A stretch of DNA of 64,000 nt, taken from positions 124,001 through 188,000 of the forward strand of contig NZ_SNAA01000002.1 in NCBI RefSeq assembly GCF_004358695.1. The letters run 5' to 3'. Positions within the stretch are counted from its first letter, which is position 1; each line of letters begins with the position of its first letter. Position numbers and translations under genes: made by a program. The notes beneath the pieces were generated by a model. That model was given only the letters and a program-made list of their open reading frames with translations, was not told the origin of the DNA and made no database searches. The DNA comes from Palleronia sediminis (GTDB lineage Bacteria > Pseudomonadota > Alphaproteobacteria > Rhodobacterales > Rhodobacteraceae). Positions 56,370 through 64,000 of the stretch are shown here, piece by piece.

Positions 56370-57896
56370 TCAGCGCCCCTTGAAGAGGCTGCCCAGCACG
56401 CCTCGCACCAGCCGCCGCCCCGTGGTGCCCTGCAACTCGGAAATCAGCGCCTTGGTCATCGCCGCGCCGATCCCGCCGGCGACCGAGGGCCGGGCCTGAT
56501 CGCCGCCCGTGATCGGGCCGCCATAGCGGCGCCCGGCGCGATAGGCGCGATCCTCGGGGGCGGGGTTTTCGACGGCGGCCGCCGCGCGCGCGGCATCCTC
56601 GGTTCGTGCGCGCAGCATCTCGAAGGCGCTTTCGCGATCATGGAGGGCCTCGTATTTCCCGGCGACGGGCGAGGTCGCGATCGCCGCGCGCCGCTCGGCC
56701 TCGGTGATCGGGCCGAGCTGCGAGGATGGCGGGCGGATCAGCGTGCGCTCGACCATGCCGGGCACCCCCTTTTCGCCCAGGAAAGACGTCACCGCCTCGC
56801 CCACACCGACCTCGAGGATCGCCTCGTCGGTGGCAAAGCGGGGGTTGTCGCGATAGGTCTCGGCCGCGCGCATCAATGCCTTGCGGTCGCGCGCGGTGAA
56901 TGCGCGCAGCGCATGCTGCACCCGGTTGCCGAGCTGGCCCAGCACGTCCTCGGGCAGATCGTCGGGGTTTTGCGTGACGAAATAGACGCCCACGCCCTTG
57001 GAGCGGATCAGCCGCGCGACCTGCTCGACCTTGTCGACCAGCGCCTTGGGCGCGTCGTCGAACAGCAGATGCGCCTCGTCGAAAAAGAACACCAGCCGCG
57101 GGCGGTCGGTATCGCCGATCTCGGGCAGGGTCTCGAAAAGCTCGGACAAAAGCCACAACAGGAAGGTGGCGTAAAGCCGGGGCGAGGTCATCAGGCTGGC
57201 CGCATCCAGCACGTTGATCCGCCCCCGCCCGTCGGGATCGGTGCGGATCAGGTCCGACAGCTCGAGCGCCGGCTCGCCGAAGATCTCGGCCATGCCTTCG
57301 TTCTCGATCACCAGCAGGCGGCGCTGGATGGCCCCGACCGACGACGCGGCGACATTGCCGTAACGCAGTTGCAGCGCGTCGCGGTTCTCGCCCGTCCAGA
57401 CCAGCAGCGCCTGAAGATCCTTGAGATCGAGCAGCGGCATCCCCTGTTCGTCGGCGATGCGGAACGCGACATTCAGCACCCCTTCCTGGCTTTCGCTGAG
57501 ATCGAGGAGCCGCGACAGCAAGAGCGGCCCCATCTCGGCCACGGTGGTCCGCACCGGATGCCCGTTCCGCCCGAAGAGATCCCAGAACGTGACCGGAAAG
57601 GCCGAATAGGCGTAATCGTTCAGCCCGATGGTCGCGGCGCGCGCGGCAAAGGCGTCATGCAGCTTGAAATCCGCGCGTCCCGGTCGGGCAAGCCCGGACA
57701 GGTCGCCCTTCACATCGGCGAGGAACACCGGCACCCCGCGCGTCGAGAACCCTTCGGCGAGGATCTGGAGCGTGACCGTCTTGCCGGTCCCCGTGGCCCC
57801 GGCGACGAGACCGTGGCGGTTGGCGTAGTCCAGCCTGAGATATTGCGGGGTGCCGCGATCCGGCCCGCCCCCGCCGACAAAGATATCGTCGCCCAT
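56370..57896 (-). CDS. HerA-like ATPase of the YjgR (DUF853) family
   Basis: A 508-residue protein. P-loop GATGTGKTVTLQILAEGFS, Walker B RLVFFFDEAHLLFDDAPKAL, and the Arg finger region VYFVTQNPDDLPEDVLGQLGNRVQHALRAFTARDRKAL define the family. Members are hexameric FtsK/HerA-type ATPases with no settled role in bacteria. The C-terminus has a basic patch ending GRRLVRGVLGSLFKGR. The start at 57896 giving MGDDIFVGGG was preferred over a long upstream frame. It converges on the penicillin acylase gene with 13 bases between. Confidence 0.9.
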   Translation of the reverse strand: MGDDIFVGGGGPDRGTPQYLRLDYANRHGLVAGATGTGKTVTLQILAEGFSTRGVPVFLADVKGDLSGLARPGRADFKLHDAFAARAATIGLNDYAYSAFPVTFWDLFGRNGHPVRTTVAEMGPLLLSRLLDLSESQEGVLNVAFRIADEQGMPLLDLKDLQALLVWTGENRDALQLRYGNVAASSVGAIQRRLLVIENEGMAEIFGEPALELSDLIRTDPDGRGRINVLDAASLMTSPRLYATFLLWLLSELFETLPEIGDTDRPRLVFFFDEAHLLFDDAPKALVDKVEQVARLIRSKGVGVYFVTQNPDDLPEDVLGQLGNRVQHALRAFTARDRKALMRAAETYRDNPRFATDEAILEVGVGEAVTSFLGEKGVPGMVERTLIRPPSSQLGPITEAERRAAIATSPVAGKYEALHDRESAFEMLRARTEDAARAAAAVENPAPEDRAYRAGRRYGGPITGGDQARPSVAGGIGAAMTKALISELQGTTGRRLVRGVLGSLFKGR

Positions 57897-58239
57897 GTCC
57901 CTGCCCCGTCCTGCGCGCCCCGGTCCCGACTTTAGCGGTTGTGCTGCCGCAGGGTAAACCCGCCCCCGCGGGGCCGAACGCCTTGCCGGGGCCGGGAAAA
58001 ATGGCTGTTGACGGATGGGATCGCAGCCCATAGCGTCACCGTCAATCAAGAAGCCGGCCAGTCCGGCAGGGAGATACACCACCATGAAAGGCCCCGCCCC
58101 GGCGGGGCCTTTCGCTGTTCGGCCCCTGCGCGCCGGTTTCACCAAGGGCGATGCGTTCGGCCCTTGGAAACGGGGGGCGCGACCTGATAGACGGGCGGGA
58201 AACCTTCGGCCAAATCGAATATCAGGGATGGATGGCGAC
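57897..58239. other. Intergenic region between the HerA-like and IalB-like genes
   Basis: These 343 bases separate divergent genes. They include a promoter-like pair TTGACG (58008-58013) and TAGCGT (58031-58036) with 17 bases between, a small hairpin GCCGG/CCGGC, and a terminator-like palindrome at 58087-58112. I see no protein gene, although an open frame continues into the IalB-like gene. Confidence 0.5.
58043..58115 (+). ncRNA. Candidate small RNA or leader transcript
   Basis: A transcript of about 70 bases is predicted from the promoter-like TTGACG-17-TAGCGT to a strong twelve-pair palindrome AAAGGCCCCGCC / GGCGGGGCCTTT at 58087-58112. It contains one internal hairpin. It could be a free small RNA or an attenuated leader of the IalB-like gene that starts at 58240. 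The -10 match is weak. Confidence 0.3.
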
Positions 58240-58899
58240 ATGACCAAACTGTGGAGCTCGATGTCACTCGCGGCGCTTCTGGCGCTTGCCGCACCCGGTT
58301 TCGCGCAGGATGCGCCGGCTGCGGGCGACGGCGGCGATGCCGGCGCCGAGACTTCGGAGCAGGAGGCCGGAACCGGCCCGGCCGTGCCCCCGGTCAACGA
58401 TCTCGCCATGGGCGAAGAGATCGGCACCGGCACCGAGCCGGGCACGAGCTATGTCGCCACCACCCATGGCGATTGGGAACAGCGCTGCGTGCGCACCGAA
58501 TCCGGCAACGATCCCTGCCAGCTCTACCAGCTTTTGCGCGACGGCGACGACAACCCGGTGGCCGAGATCAGCATCTTTGCCTTGCCGCCCGGCCGCGACG
58601 CCGCCGCCGGCTCGACGATCATCACCCCGCTCGAGACGCTGCTGCCGCGCCAGATCACGCTGGCCGTCGATAGCGGCGCGGCCAAGCGTTACCCCTTCGA
58701 GTTCTGCGCGCCCCAGGGCTGCTTTTCGCGGATCGGCTTTACCGAGGCCGAGGTGCGGGCCTTCAAGGCCGGTGCCGCCGCGACGATGACGATCTATCCC
58801 GCCGGGGCGCCCGACCAGCCGATCGCGCTCGATATCTCGCTGTCGGGGTTCACCGCCGGTTACGACGCCGTGGCCGAAGCCAACGCCGCCGCGCGCTGA
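58240..58899 (+). CDS. Invasion-associated locus B (IalB) family secreted protein
   Basis: A 219-residue secreted protein. The signal peptide (LWSSMSLAALLALAAPGFAQ) is followed by a Gly/Ala/Glu-rich linker of about 50 residues and then the IalB domain: THGDWEQRCVRTESGNDPCQLYQLLRDGDDNPVAEISIFALPPG, with Cys in FEFCAPQGCFSRIGF. The paired Cys residues suggest two disulfides. The family is named after a Bartonella virulence factor but is common in free-living alphaproteobacteria, so no pathogenicity is implied. The ATG at 58240 was chosen; another lies four codons earlier. Confidence 0.85.
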   Translation: MTKLWSSMSLAALLALAAPGFAQDAPAAGDGGDAGAETSEQEAGTGPAVPPVNDLAMGEEIGTGTEPGTSYVATTHGDWEQRCVRTESGNDPCQLYQLLRDGDDNPVAEISIFALPPGRDAAAGSTIITPLETLLPRQITLAVDSGAAKRYPFEFCAPQGCFSRIGFTEAEVRAFKAGAAATMTIYPAGAPDQPIALDISLSGFTAGYDAVAEANAAAR

Positions 58900-58911
58900 G
58901 CGGCGCGGCGA

Positions 58912-60120
58912 TCAGGCGGCCCTGAGCGCGAGCACCGCGTTCAGGCCGCCGAACGCGAAGGCATTGGACAGCGCGACCTCGACGCGGGCCTCCCGCGCCA
59001 CGTTCGGCACCACGTCGAGCGCGCATTCGGGGTCGTGTTCCTCGTAGCCGATGGTGGGCGCCACGATCCCGTCGCGCAGCGCCATGATGCAGGCCAGCAA
59101 TTCCACCGCGCCGGTGCCGCCGATCAGGTGGCCATGCATCGACTTGGTCGACGAGATCATCAGGTCGTTGGCATGATGGCCGAACACGTCCGCCACGGCC
59201 GCGCATTCCGTCTTGTCGTTGGCCGCCGTCCCGGTGCCATGCGCGTTGATATAGCCCACCCGGTCGCGGTCGATGCCCGCATCCTGCAACGCCCCGGCAA
59301 TGGCGCGCGCGGCACCCTGCTTGTTTGGCATCACGATATCCGACGCGTCCGACGTCATGGCGAATCCCGCGACCTCGGCGAGGATCGGCGCGCCGCGAGC
59401 CAGCGCGCGGTCGCGATCCTCGAAGACGAACATGCCCGCCCCCTCGCCCTGGACCATGCCGTTGCGGGTGGCCGAGAACGGGCGGCAGGCATCCTTGGAC
59501 ATGACGCGCAGCCCCTCCCACGCCTTTACCCCGCCGAAACAGAGCATCGACTCGGATCCGCCGGTCAGCATGACATCGGCCATCCCGTGCCGGATCATCT
59601 GAAAGGCCAGCCCCATCGCGTGATTGGACGAGGCGCAGGCCGTCGCCACCGTAAAGGACGGCCCCCTGAGATTGAGCTGCATCGAGACGTGGCTCGCCGC
59701 CGCGTTGTTCATCAGTTTGGGCACGACAAAGGGGTGAACGCGGTTCTTTCCCTCTTCGTAGACGGCGCGGTAATTCTCGTCCTGCGTCCTCAGCCCGCCG
59801 GCCGAGGTGCCCATGACGACGCCCGCGCGCATCGACAGCTCGTCGGTAAAGACGATGCCGGATTCGCGCGTCGCCTGCCCGGCCGCCAGCAGCGCGAACT
59901 GCGTGAACCGGTCGTAAAGCGCGATCTGCTGGCGATTGAAATGCGCGGTCTCGTCGTAATCCCTGACCTGGGCGCCGATCCGCACGGCAAGCCGGTCGAC
60001 GTCGCGCATCTCGAGCGGCCCGATCCCGCATCGCCCCTCGCGCATGGCGGCGAGCGTTTCGGGCACGTCCGCGCCGAGGGCGTTGATCGTCCCCGCGCCG
60101 GTGATGACCACCCGCCTCAC
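58912..60120 (-). CDS. Second beta-ketoacyl-ACP synthase (KAS II type)
   Basis: A 402-residue condensing enzyme, divergent from the fabF at 14.4 kb. The Cys-His-His triad is intact: Cys162 in VATACASSNHAMG, His in YINAHGTGTAANDKTE and His in KSMHGHLIGGTGAVE. SNAFAFGGLNAVLAL is the C-terminal motif. It overlaps the upstream acyl carrier protein gene by four bases and follows lpxD. That grouping recalls the acpXL/fabF modules that build special acyl chains for lipid A in rhizobia, although the very-long-chain set is not complete here. Confidence 0.92.
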   Translation of the reverse strand: MRRVVITGAGTINALGADVPETLAAMREGRCGIGPLEMRDVDRLAVRIGAQVRDYDETAHFNRQQIALYDRFTQFALLAAGQATRESGIVFTDELSMRAGVVMGTSAGGLRTQDENYRAVYEEGKNRVHPFVVPKLMNNAAASHVSMQLNLRGPSFTVATACASSNHAMGLAFQMIRHGMADVMLTGGSESMLCFGGVKAWEGLRVMSKDACRPFSATRNGMVQGEGAGMFVFEDRDRALARGAPILAEVAGFAMTSDASDIVMPNKQGAARAIAGALQDAGIDRDRVGYINAHGTGTAANDKTECAAVADVFGHHANDLMISSTKSMHGHLIGGTGAVELLACIMALRDGIVAPTIGYEEHDPECALDVVPNVAREARVEVALSNAFAFGGLNAVLALRAA

Positions 60121-60383
60121 GAGCGTTGCGCGGCGATCAGCCCCTCGACCGCGCCCACGATGGCGGCGATCGAGGATATGTCGAACTCGCTTTCCGAGGG
60201 GGCGTTGGCGTTGAAGGGGATGGAAATGTCGAACTCTTCCTCGATGGCGAAGATCGACTCCACCAGCCCGAGGGAGTCGATGCCGAGATCCTCGAGCGTC
60301 TGGTCGAGCGATACGTCGCCGGGTTCGAGCACGGCCTGCTCGGCGAGGATGTGGATCACCTTGTCCCTGACGTGTTCAGCCAT
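60117..60383 (-). CDS. Specialised acyl carrier protein
   Basis: An 88-residue ACP. The phosphopantetheine Ser37 is in EDLGIDSLGLVESIFAIEEEFDISIPF. A ten-residue insertion (NANAPSESEF) before helix III and the GIDSLGLVE motif set it apart from AcpP and recall AcpXL-like proteins. The ATG at 60383 was taken; a TTG two codons earlier is unlikely. Its stop overlaps the KAS II start and it starts 30 bases after lpxD. Confidence 0.9.
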   Translation of the reverse strand: MAEHVRDKVIHILAEQAVLEPGDVSLDQTLEDLGIDSLGLVESIFAIEEEFDISIPFNANAPSESEFDISSIAAIVGAVEGLIAAQRS

Positions 60384-60412
60384 TCTCAACCTCTGGGTCC
60401 CTGCCGGCCGAT

Positions 60413-61513
60413 CTAGTCATTCGGGCGGTCTTTTGGAACCTCATTCTGCGCCCCTTTCAGCCGCTTCAGCATCCGCGGCAGGCGGCGCAGGGCCTTGTAC
60501 ATGTCGATATGGGTCTGCATCTGGACGGCCGGGTAGCCCAGCATGACGCGGCCCGCGGGCACGTTCGACAGCACCCGGCTGCCGCCGCCGAATATCACGT
60601 CATCCCCGACAAGCAGGTTGTCGGCGATCCCGGTGGCGCCGCCGCAGACCACCCGGTCGCCCAGGACGGTCGATCCGGCGATGCCCGACAGGGCCGCCAT
60701 CAGGCAGTCGCGACCGAGGACGACGTTGTGGGCGATGTGGCACAAGTTGTCGATCTTGCAGCCCGACCCGATCCGGGTCGACCGGATCGTGCCGCGATCG
60801 ACGCAGGAATTGGCGCCGATCTCGACATCGTCGCCGATCTCGACCCCGCCCAGCGAATGGATGCGCGTCCAGCTTTGCGCCCGGATCTCGCCCTGGTCCC
60901 CGAGGCTTGCGCGGGCACGCTCCACCCCCGAGGCTTCGGGCGTGACGAAGGACAGGCCGTCGGCCCCGATCACGGCACCCGGCTGCGCGATGAAGCGTGC
61001 GCCGATCATGACGCCCGCGCCGATCCGCACACCCTGAAGGATCAGGGCATCGTGGCCGATCACGGCATCCTCGGCGATGCTGGCATGGGCGGCGATGCGC
61101 GCGCCCGATCCGATCCGGGCGCCCCGGCCGATGACGACGAGCGGCCCGATGGCGGCGCCCACGCCGATCTGCGCCTCGGGGTCGATGACGGCCGAAGGGT
61201 GGATGCCGGGCGCGATCTCGGGGCCCGGATCGAGCATGGCGGTCAGATGGGCCATGGCGAGGCGCGGGCGCTGGACGAAAAGCGCCCCCTCGAGCCCGAG
61301 TGCGCGCCAATCCGCGCCTTCCCACAGGATAGCGGCGCGGGCGTGGCCCTTGGGCAGGGCCTCGGCATAGGCGGGCTGCATCGCAAGAGCGAGGTCGTCG
61401 GGTCCGGCATCGCCAGGCTCGGCCGCGCCGGAAAGGCGCAGGTCGCCCCGCCCCTCGAGACGGGCGCCGAGCGCGGTCGCGATTTCGTCGAGCGTATAGG
61501 TTGTCGAGGCCAT
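60413..61513 (-). CDS. lpxD: UDP-3-O-acylglucosamine N-acyltransferase
   Basis: A 366-residue enzyme that adds the N-linked hydroxyacyl chain to UDP-3-O-acyl-glucosamine in lipid A synthesis. The N-terminal domain ([24 protein letters not shown]) precedes a left-handed beta helix of hexapeptide repeats ([25 protein letters not shown] to [15 protein letters not shown]). The catalytic His-type segment [15 protein letters not shown] is present. The C-terminal [11 protein letters not shown] helix is also standard. Unlike the common bam-skp-lpxD-fabZ-lpxA order, it is followed by an ACP and a KAS II. Confidence 0.93.
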   Translation of the reverse strand: MASTTYTLDEIATALGARLEGRGDLRLSGAAEPGDAGPDDLALAMQPAYAEALPKGHARAAILWEGADWRALGLEGALFVQRPRLAMAHLTAMLDPGPEIAPGIHPSAVIDPEAQIGVGAAIGPLVVIGRGARIGSGARIAAHASIAEDAVIGHDALILQGVRIGAGVMIGARFIAQPGAVIGADGLSFVTPEASGVERARASLGDQGEIRAQSWTRIHSLGGVEIGDDVEIGANSCVDRGTIRSTRIGSGCKIDNLCHIAHNVVLGRDCLMAALSGIAGSTVLGDRVVCGGATGIADNLLVGDDVIFGGGSRVLSNVPAGRVMLGYPAVQMQTHIDMYKALRRLPRMLKRLKGAQNEVPKDRPND

Positions 61514-61543
61514 GGTTCCTCCCGCTTCGGTGCGGGCGGAACC

Positions 61544-63142
61544 CTAGCTTTGCGGCGCGGGAAGAGCCACCCCGGCCTCGAGCAGCGCCTCGAGGATGCG
61601 GGCGTCGCGGCCATAGATGTCGTCGCGATACTCCATCCCGCCGCCCGGCTTGGTCAGCGCCGTGCGATAGACGATGTGCACGGGCAGCGGCTTGGCGAGA
61701 TTGACGCGCGATTCCCGCCCGGTGCGCAGGTGACGCTGGAACTCGCCCTCGGGGTCGTCGGTCTGCAGCGACAGCAGCGCATAGCCGAACTCGAACGGGT
61801 CGTTGAGCCGGATGCAGCCATGCGAGAACGCCCGCACCGTCCGGTCGAACAGGGATTTCGACGGGGTATCGTGGAGGTATATGTTGTACTTGTTGGGAAA
61901 CATGAACTTGACGAGCCCGAGCGCGTTGCGCGGGCTCGGCGGCTGTTTCATCGAATAGGGAAAGCTGCGGGCCGAGTAGCCCGCAAGGCTGCGCCCGCGG
62001 GGCACGACCCGTCCGCGGCTGTCGATGAGCTGCATGTGCCCGTGCGCATAGGGGTTGCTGCGCAGGGCCGGCAGATATTCGTTCACCACGATCGAGCGGG
62101 GGACGTACCAGCTCGGGTTGATGACCATGTGATCCATCTCGTCCGAGAACTCGGGAGTGCGGCGCCCGTTCGCGTTCGAGCCGATGACGGATTTGGTCTC
62201 GAAAAAGGTCTCGCCGTCGATGACGATCCGTGTGCGGAAATCGGTCAGGTTGACCCAGATGTGTTTCTGCCCGAGATCGCGGTTCAACCACCGTTCCCGC
62301 TCCATCGAGACGAGGATCTGCCCCAGACGGTCGCGGGGCGGGCGGTTCATCTCGGCCAGGGTCCGGCCTCCGACGATGCCATCCTCGGCCAGTCCGAAAT
62401 CGGCCTGGAACGCGGTGACGGCCGCCGTCATCGCCGCGTCGAAGACCTGCGTGGCCGAGCGGCGCAGGTAGCCCATCGCGATGAGCCGGTCGCGCAGCGC
62501 CACGACGGCGGGGCCCGACGCCCCCTGCCGCAGCCCTGCATCGGGAATGTCGGCGCCCCAGCCGCCGGTCGCCATGATCCGTTCGAGCTTGAGCTTTTCG
62601 CGCACGAGGCGGGTATATTCCTGCGAGGACGGCGGCAGCGTTTCGACGAAGGCGCGCGGATGGGGGGCGGCAGCGAAATCGGCGAGCATCCTGACCCGGT
62701 CGACGGTCGGGATGTCACGTTTGATGTCGGGCACGACCCGCGAGGGCGTCAGGATCCCGGTCGACAGCTCGGCCGCGAGGTCGAGAAAGACGCGCGTCAG
62801 TTCGACCTCGACCGCGGCACGCTGCGCGGGATCGGTGGCGCGCGCCATCAGCGCCCTGAGCGCCGCCGCATCGGTATCGGGCCGCGGCAGCCCGTGCATC
62901 TCGGCCTTGTCCAGCGCGTGCAACAGCGCCGCACGCCGTTCCAGCGCCATCCGGTCGGAGCCAACCCAGATCGGACGGTAGCGCGATTCGCGATAGAACG
63001 CGGCCAGCACCTCGTCCTTGGCGGCGGCCACGGCCATCGAGTGTACGAAAGGCGTGATCTGTTGCGAGATTGCCGGCGTGCCCGCGCAGAGCCCCGCGAT
63101 CAGCGGAACGAGGATCGAGCGGCGGATCAGGGCGGGCGTCAT
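61544..63142 (-). CDS. L,D-transpeptidase of the YcbB type
   Basis: A 532-residue periplasmic enzyme. The signal peptide (SILVPLIAGLCAGTPAISQ) is followed by a scaffold region, a peptidoglycan-binding domain at about residues 205-265 (LRQGASGPAVVALRDRLIAMGYL), and a YkuD catalytic domain from about 295. The nucleophile is Cys443 in AFSHGCIRLNDPFEF. It makes 3-3 cross-links in peptidoglycan. The ATG at 63142 fits the signal peptide best. It diverges from a YcbK-like gene; E. coli has ycbB next to ycbK as well. Confidence 0.93.
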   Translation of the reverse strand: MTPALIRRSILVPLIAGLCAGTPAISQQITPFVHSMAVAAAKDEVLAAFYRESRYRPIWVGSDRMALERRAALLHALDKAEMHGLPRPDTDAAALRALMARATDPAQRAAVEVELTRVFLDLAAELSTGILTPSRVVPDIKRDIPTVDRVRMLADFAAAPHPRAFVETLPPSSQEYTRLVREKLKLERIMATGGWGADIPDAGLRQGASGPAVVALRDRLIAMGYLRRSATQVFDAAMTAAVTAFQADFGLAEDGIVGGRTLAEMNRPPRDRLGQILVSMERERWLNRDLGQKHIWVNLTDFRTRIVIDGETFFETKSVIGSNANGRRTPEFSDEMDHMVINPSWYVPRSIVVNEYLPALRSNPYAHGHMQLIDSRGRVVPRGRSLAGYSARSFPYSMKQPPSPRNALGLVKFMFPNKYNIYLHDTPSKSLFDRTVRAFSHGCIRLNDPFEFGYALLSLQTDDPEGEFQRHLRTGRESRVNLAKPLPVHIVYRTALTKPGGGMEYRDDIYGRDARILEALLEAGVALPAPQS

Positions 63143-63466
63143 GCGGGACCTCGTGGGGATGCGTGGGCGCGAAAAGATAAGGCGCACGAACGGGATGGAG
63201 TACAGGCCTCGACCACGCCGGCCTGTTCAGCGTCATCCGGTTTGTGTCTTTGACGCAACGGAAAATTCTCTCGGATCGTCGCGATTTCGTGTCCGCTTGT
63301 TAAGCGGTTCTTTGCCGATTTATGGGAACTTTTTCCCGTGACGCCGCGCGACCCCTTTTCAGATCGTTTGGGGCCGTGTCATACAGTCCCTGCCTAAAGG
63401 GGATCTGGGCGAACAACCGCGATCAACGCGGATCGTATGTGAGACAGAGAACGGGACAGGACATCC
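63143..63466. other. Divergent promoter region between the L,D-transpeptidase and YcbK-like genes
   Basis: These 324 bases contain no credible gene. A hairpin CCGCTT-GTT-AAGCGG lies at 63293-63307, followed by TTCTTTG, and GGGAACTTTTTCCC at 63324-63337 is a short near-palindrome. GC is lower than in the coding parts. Promoters for both genes should lie here. Confidence 0.5.
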
Positions 63467-64000
63467 ATGGCACAGAACGACCGGTCTTCGGGCCTTAACC
63501 GGCGCGGGCTTCTGCTTGGCGCCTTCGCGGCAACCACGGTCGCCGCCGCTCCGACATATTCCAATGCTTTCGGCATCCTGCGCGGTGCCGGCGATATCCG
63601 CCGCATCAAGATGTATTCGGGCCGGACCGGCGAAAAGATCGACACGATCTACTGGATCGAAGGCAATTACATCAAAGATGCCATCGACGAGATCAATTTC
63701 TTCATGCGCGACTGGCGCAACAACAAGGTCCGCGGCATCGACACGCGCACGATCGACATAATGTCGGCCTCGCACAACCTGCTCGACACGACCGAACCCT
63801 ACATGCTGATTTCCGGCTATCGCTCGCCCGAGACGAACGCCATGCTGCGCAGCCGTTCGTCGGGCGTGGCCAAGAACTCGCGCCATCTCGTGGGCGAGGC
63901 CGCCGATCTCAGGCTCTCTTCGCGTTCGGTCAACCAGATGTATCGCGCGGCGGCGGCCTGCGCGGGCGGCGGTGTCGGCCGGTATTCCAGCTCGAACTTC
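63467..64000 (+). CDS. YcbK/DUF882-family peptidoglycan peptidase-like protein (3' end outside window)
   Basis: A partial frame of 178 codons with no stop before the window end. The N-terminus NRRGLLLGAFAATTVAAAP is a twin-arginine-like signal peptide. The mature part includes IKMYSGRTGEKIDTIYWIEGNYI, a YcbK-family entry, and the metalloprotease-like MLISGYRSPETN and SRHLVGEAADLRL, with His and Asp placed as in M15-type zinc peptidases. A periplasmic role in peptide cleavage of peptidoglycan is likely. It diverges from a YcbB-type L,D-transpeptidase. Confidence 0.88.
   Translation, partial: MAQNDRSSGLNRRGLLLGAFAATTVAAAPTYSNAFGILRGAGDIRRIKMYSGRTGEKIDTIYWIEGNYIKDAIDEINFFMRDWRNNKVRGIDTRTIDIMSASHNLLDTTEPYMLISGYRSPETNAMLRSRSSGVAKNSRHLVGEAADLRLSSRSVNQMYRAAAACAGGGVGRYSSSNF

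Noticed and set aside
1-64000. CRISPR arrays, insertion sequences, prophage
   Set aside because: No regularly spaced short repeats, no transposase or integrase motifs, and no phage structural genes were found on either strand.

Overview
The window looks like chromosomal core DNA from an alphaproteobacterium of the order Rhodobacterales (Rhodobacteraceae / roseobacter group). The pointers are very high GC (judged by eye, not computed), an NtrY/NtrX pair, a class II DAHP synthase, a phoR-pstSCAB-phoU-phoB locus, a fabD-fabG-acpP-fabF-mltG run, a cytochrome b561/YceI fusion, and proteins with a C-terminal Hint domain. I found no integrase, transposase, prophage or CRISPR array.

Layout. 0-5 kb: the 3' end of ntrY and all of ntrX, a small degenerate Hint protein, tRNA-Leu(UAG) and trigger factor. 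5-12 kb: a lytic transglycosylase, a Wzc-like polysaccharide co-polymerase, rpsF-rpsR-rplI, a small membrane protein, and two convergent YceI genes, one fused to cytochrome b561. 12-19 kb: fatty acid synthesis (fabD, fabG, acpP, fabF), mltG, rpsB and tsf. 19-24 kb: two glycosyltransferases, an FAD oxidoreductase and an AI-2E-type permease. 24-31 kb: the phosphate regulon on the minus strand, with a Pho-box-like site before pstS. 31-38 kb: a PLP lyase, gmk, yicC, a PAS protein, DAHP synthase, a GlxA-type regulator and a MobA-like transferase. 38.5-44.5 kb: three adjacent minus-strand Hint proteins, the last a 1410-residue RTX-repeat protein. 45-53 kb: two tRNA-Leu genes, a nudix-DedA-dsbB-arginase operon, a thioesterase, and hflX-hfq-trkH-trkA. 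53-64 kb: a hydroxyisobutyrate-dehydrogenase-like gene, a penicillin acylase, a HerA-like ATPase, an IalB-like protein, an lpxD-ACP-KAS II cluster, an L,D-transpeptidase, and a divergent YcbK-like protein cut by the window end.

The most notable points are these. (1) There are four Hint-domain genes. Two keep the catalytic cysteine and two have lost it together with the conserved histidine. One intact domain ends a large RTX protein and the other is its stand-alone neighbour. (2) The usual ntrYX-trkA-trkH-hfq-hflX order is split in a way that a single inversion of about 50 kb would explain, with breakpoints just after ntrX and just before trkA. (3) A dedicated ACP and KAS II lie next to lpxD, which suggests specialised lipid A acyl supply. 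(4) A dispersed palindromic element occurs near 14.26 kb and 48.2 kb. (5) A possible small RNA lies at about 58.04-58.12 kb.
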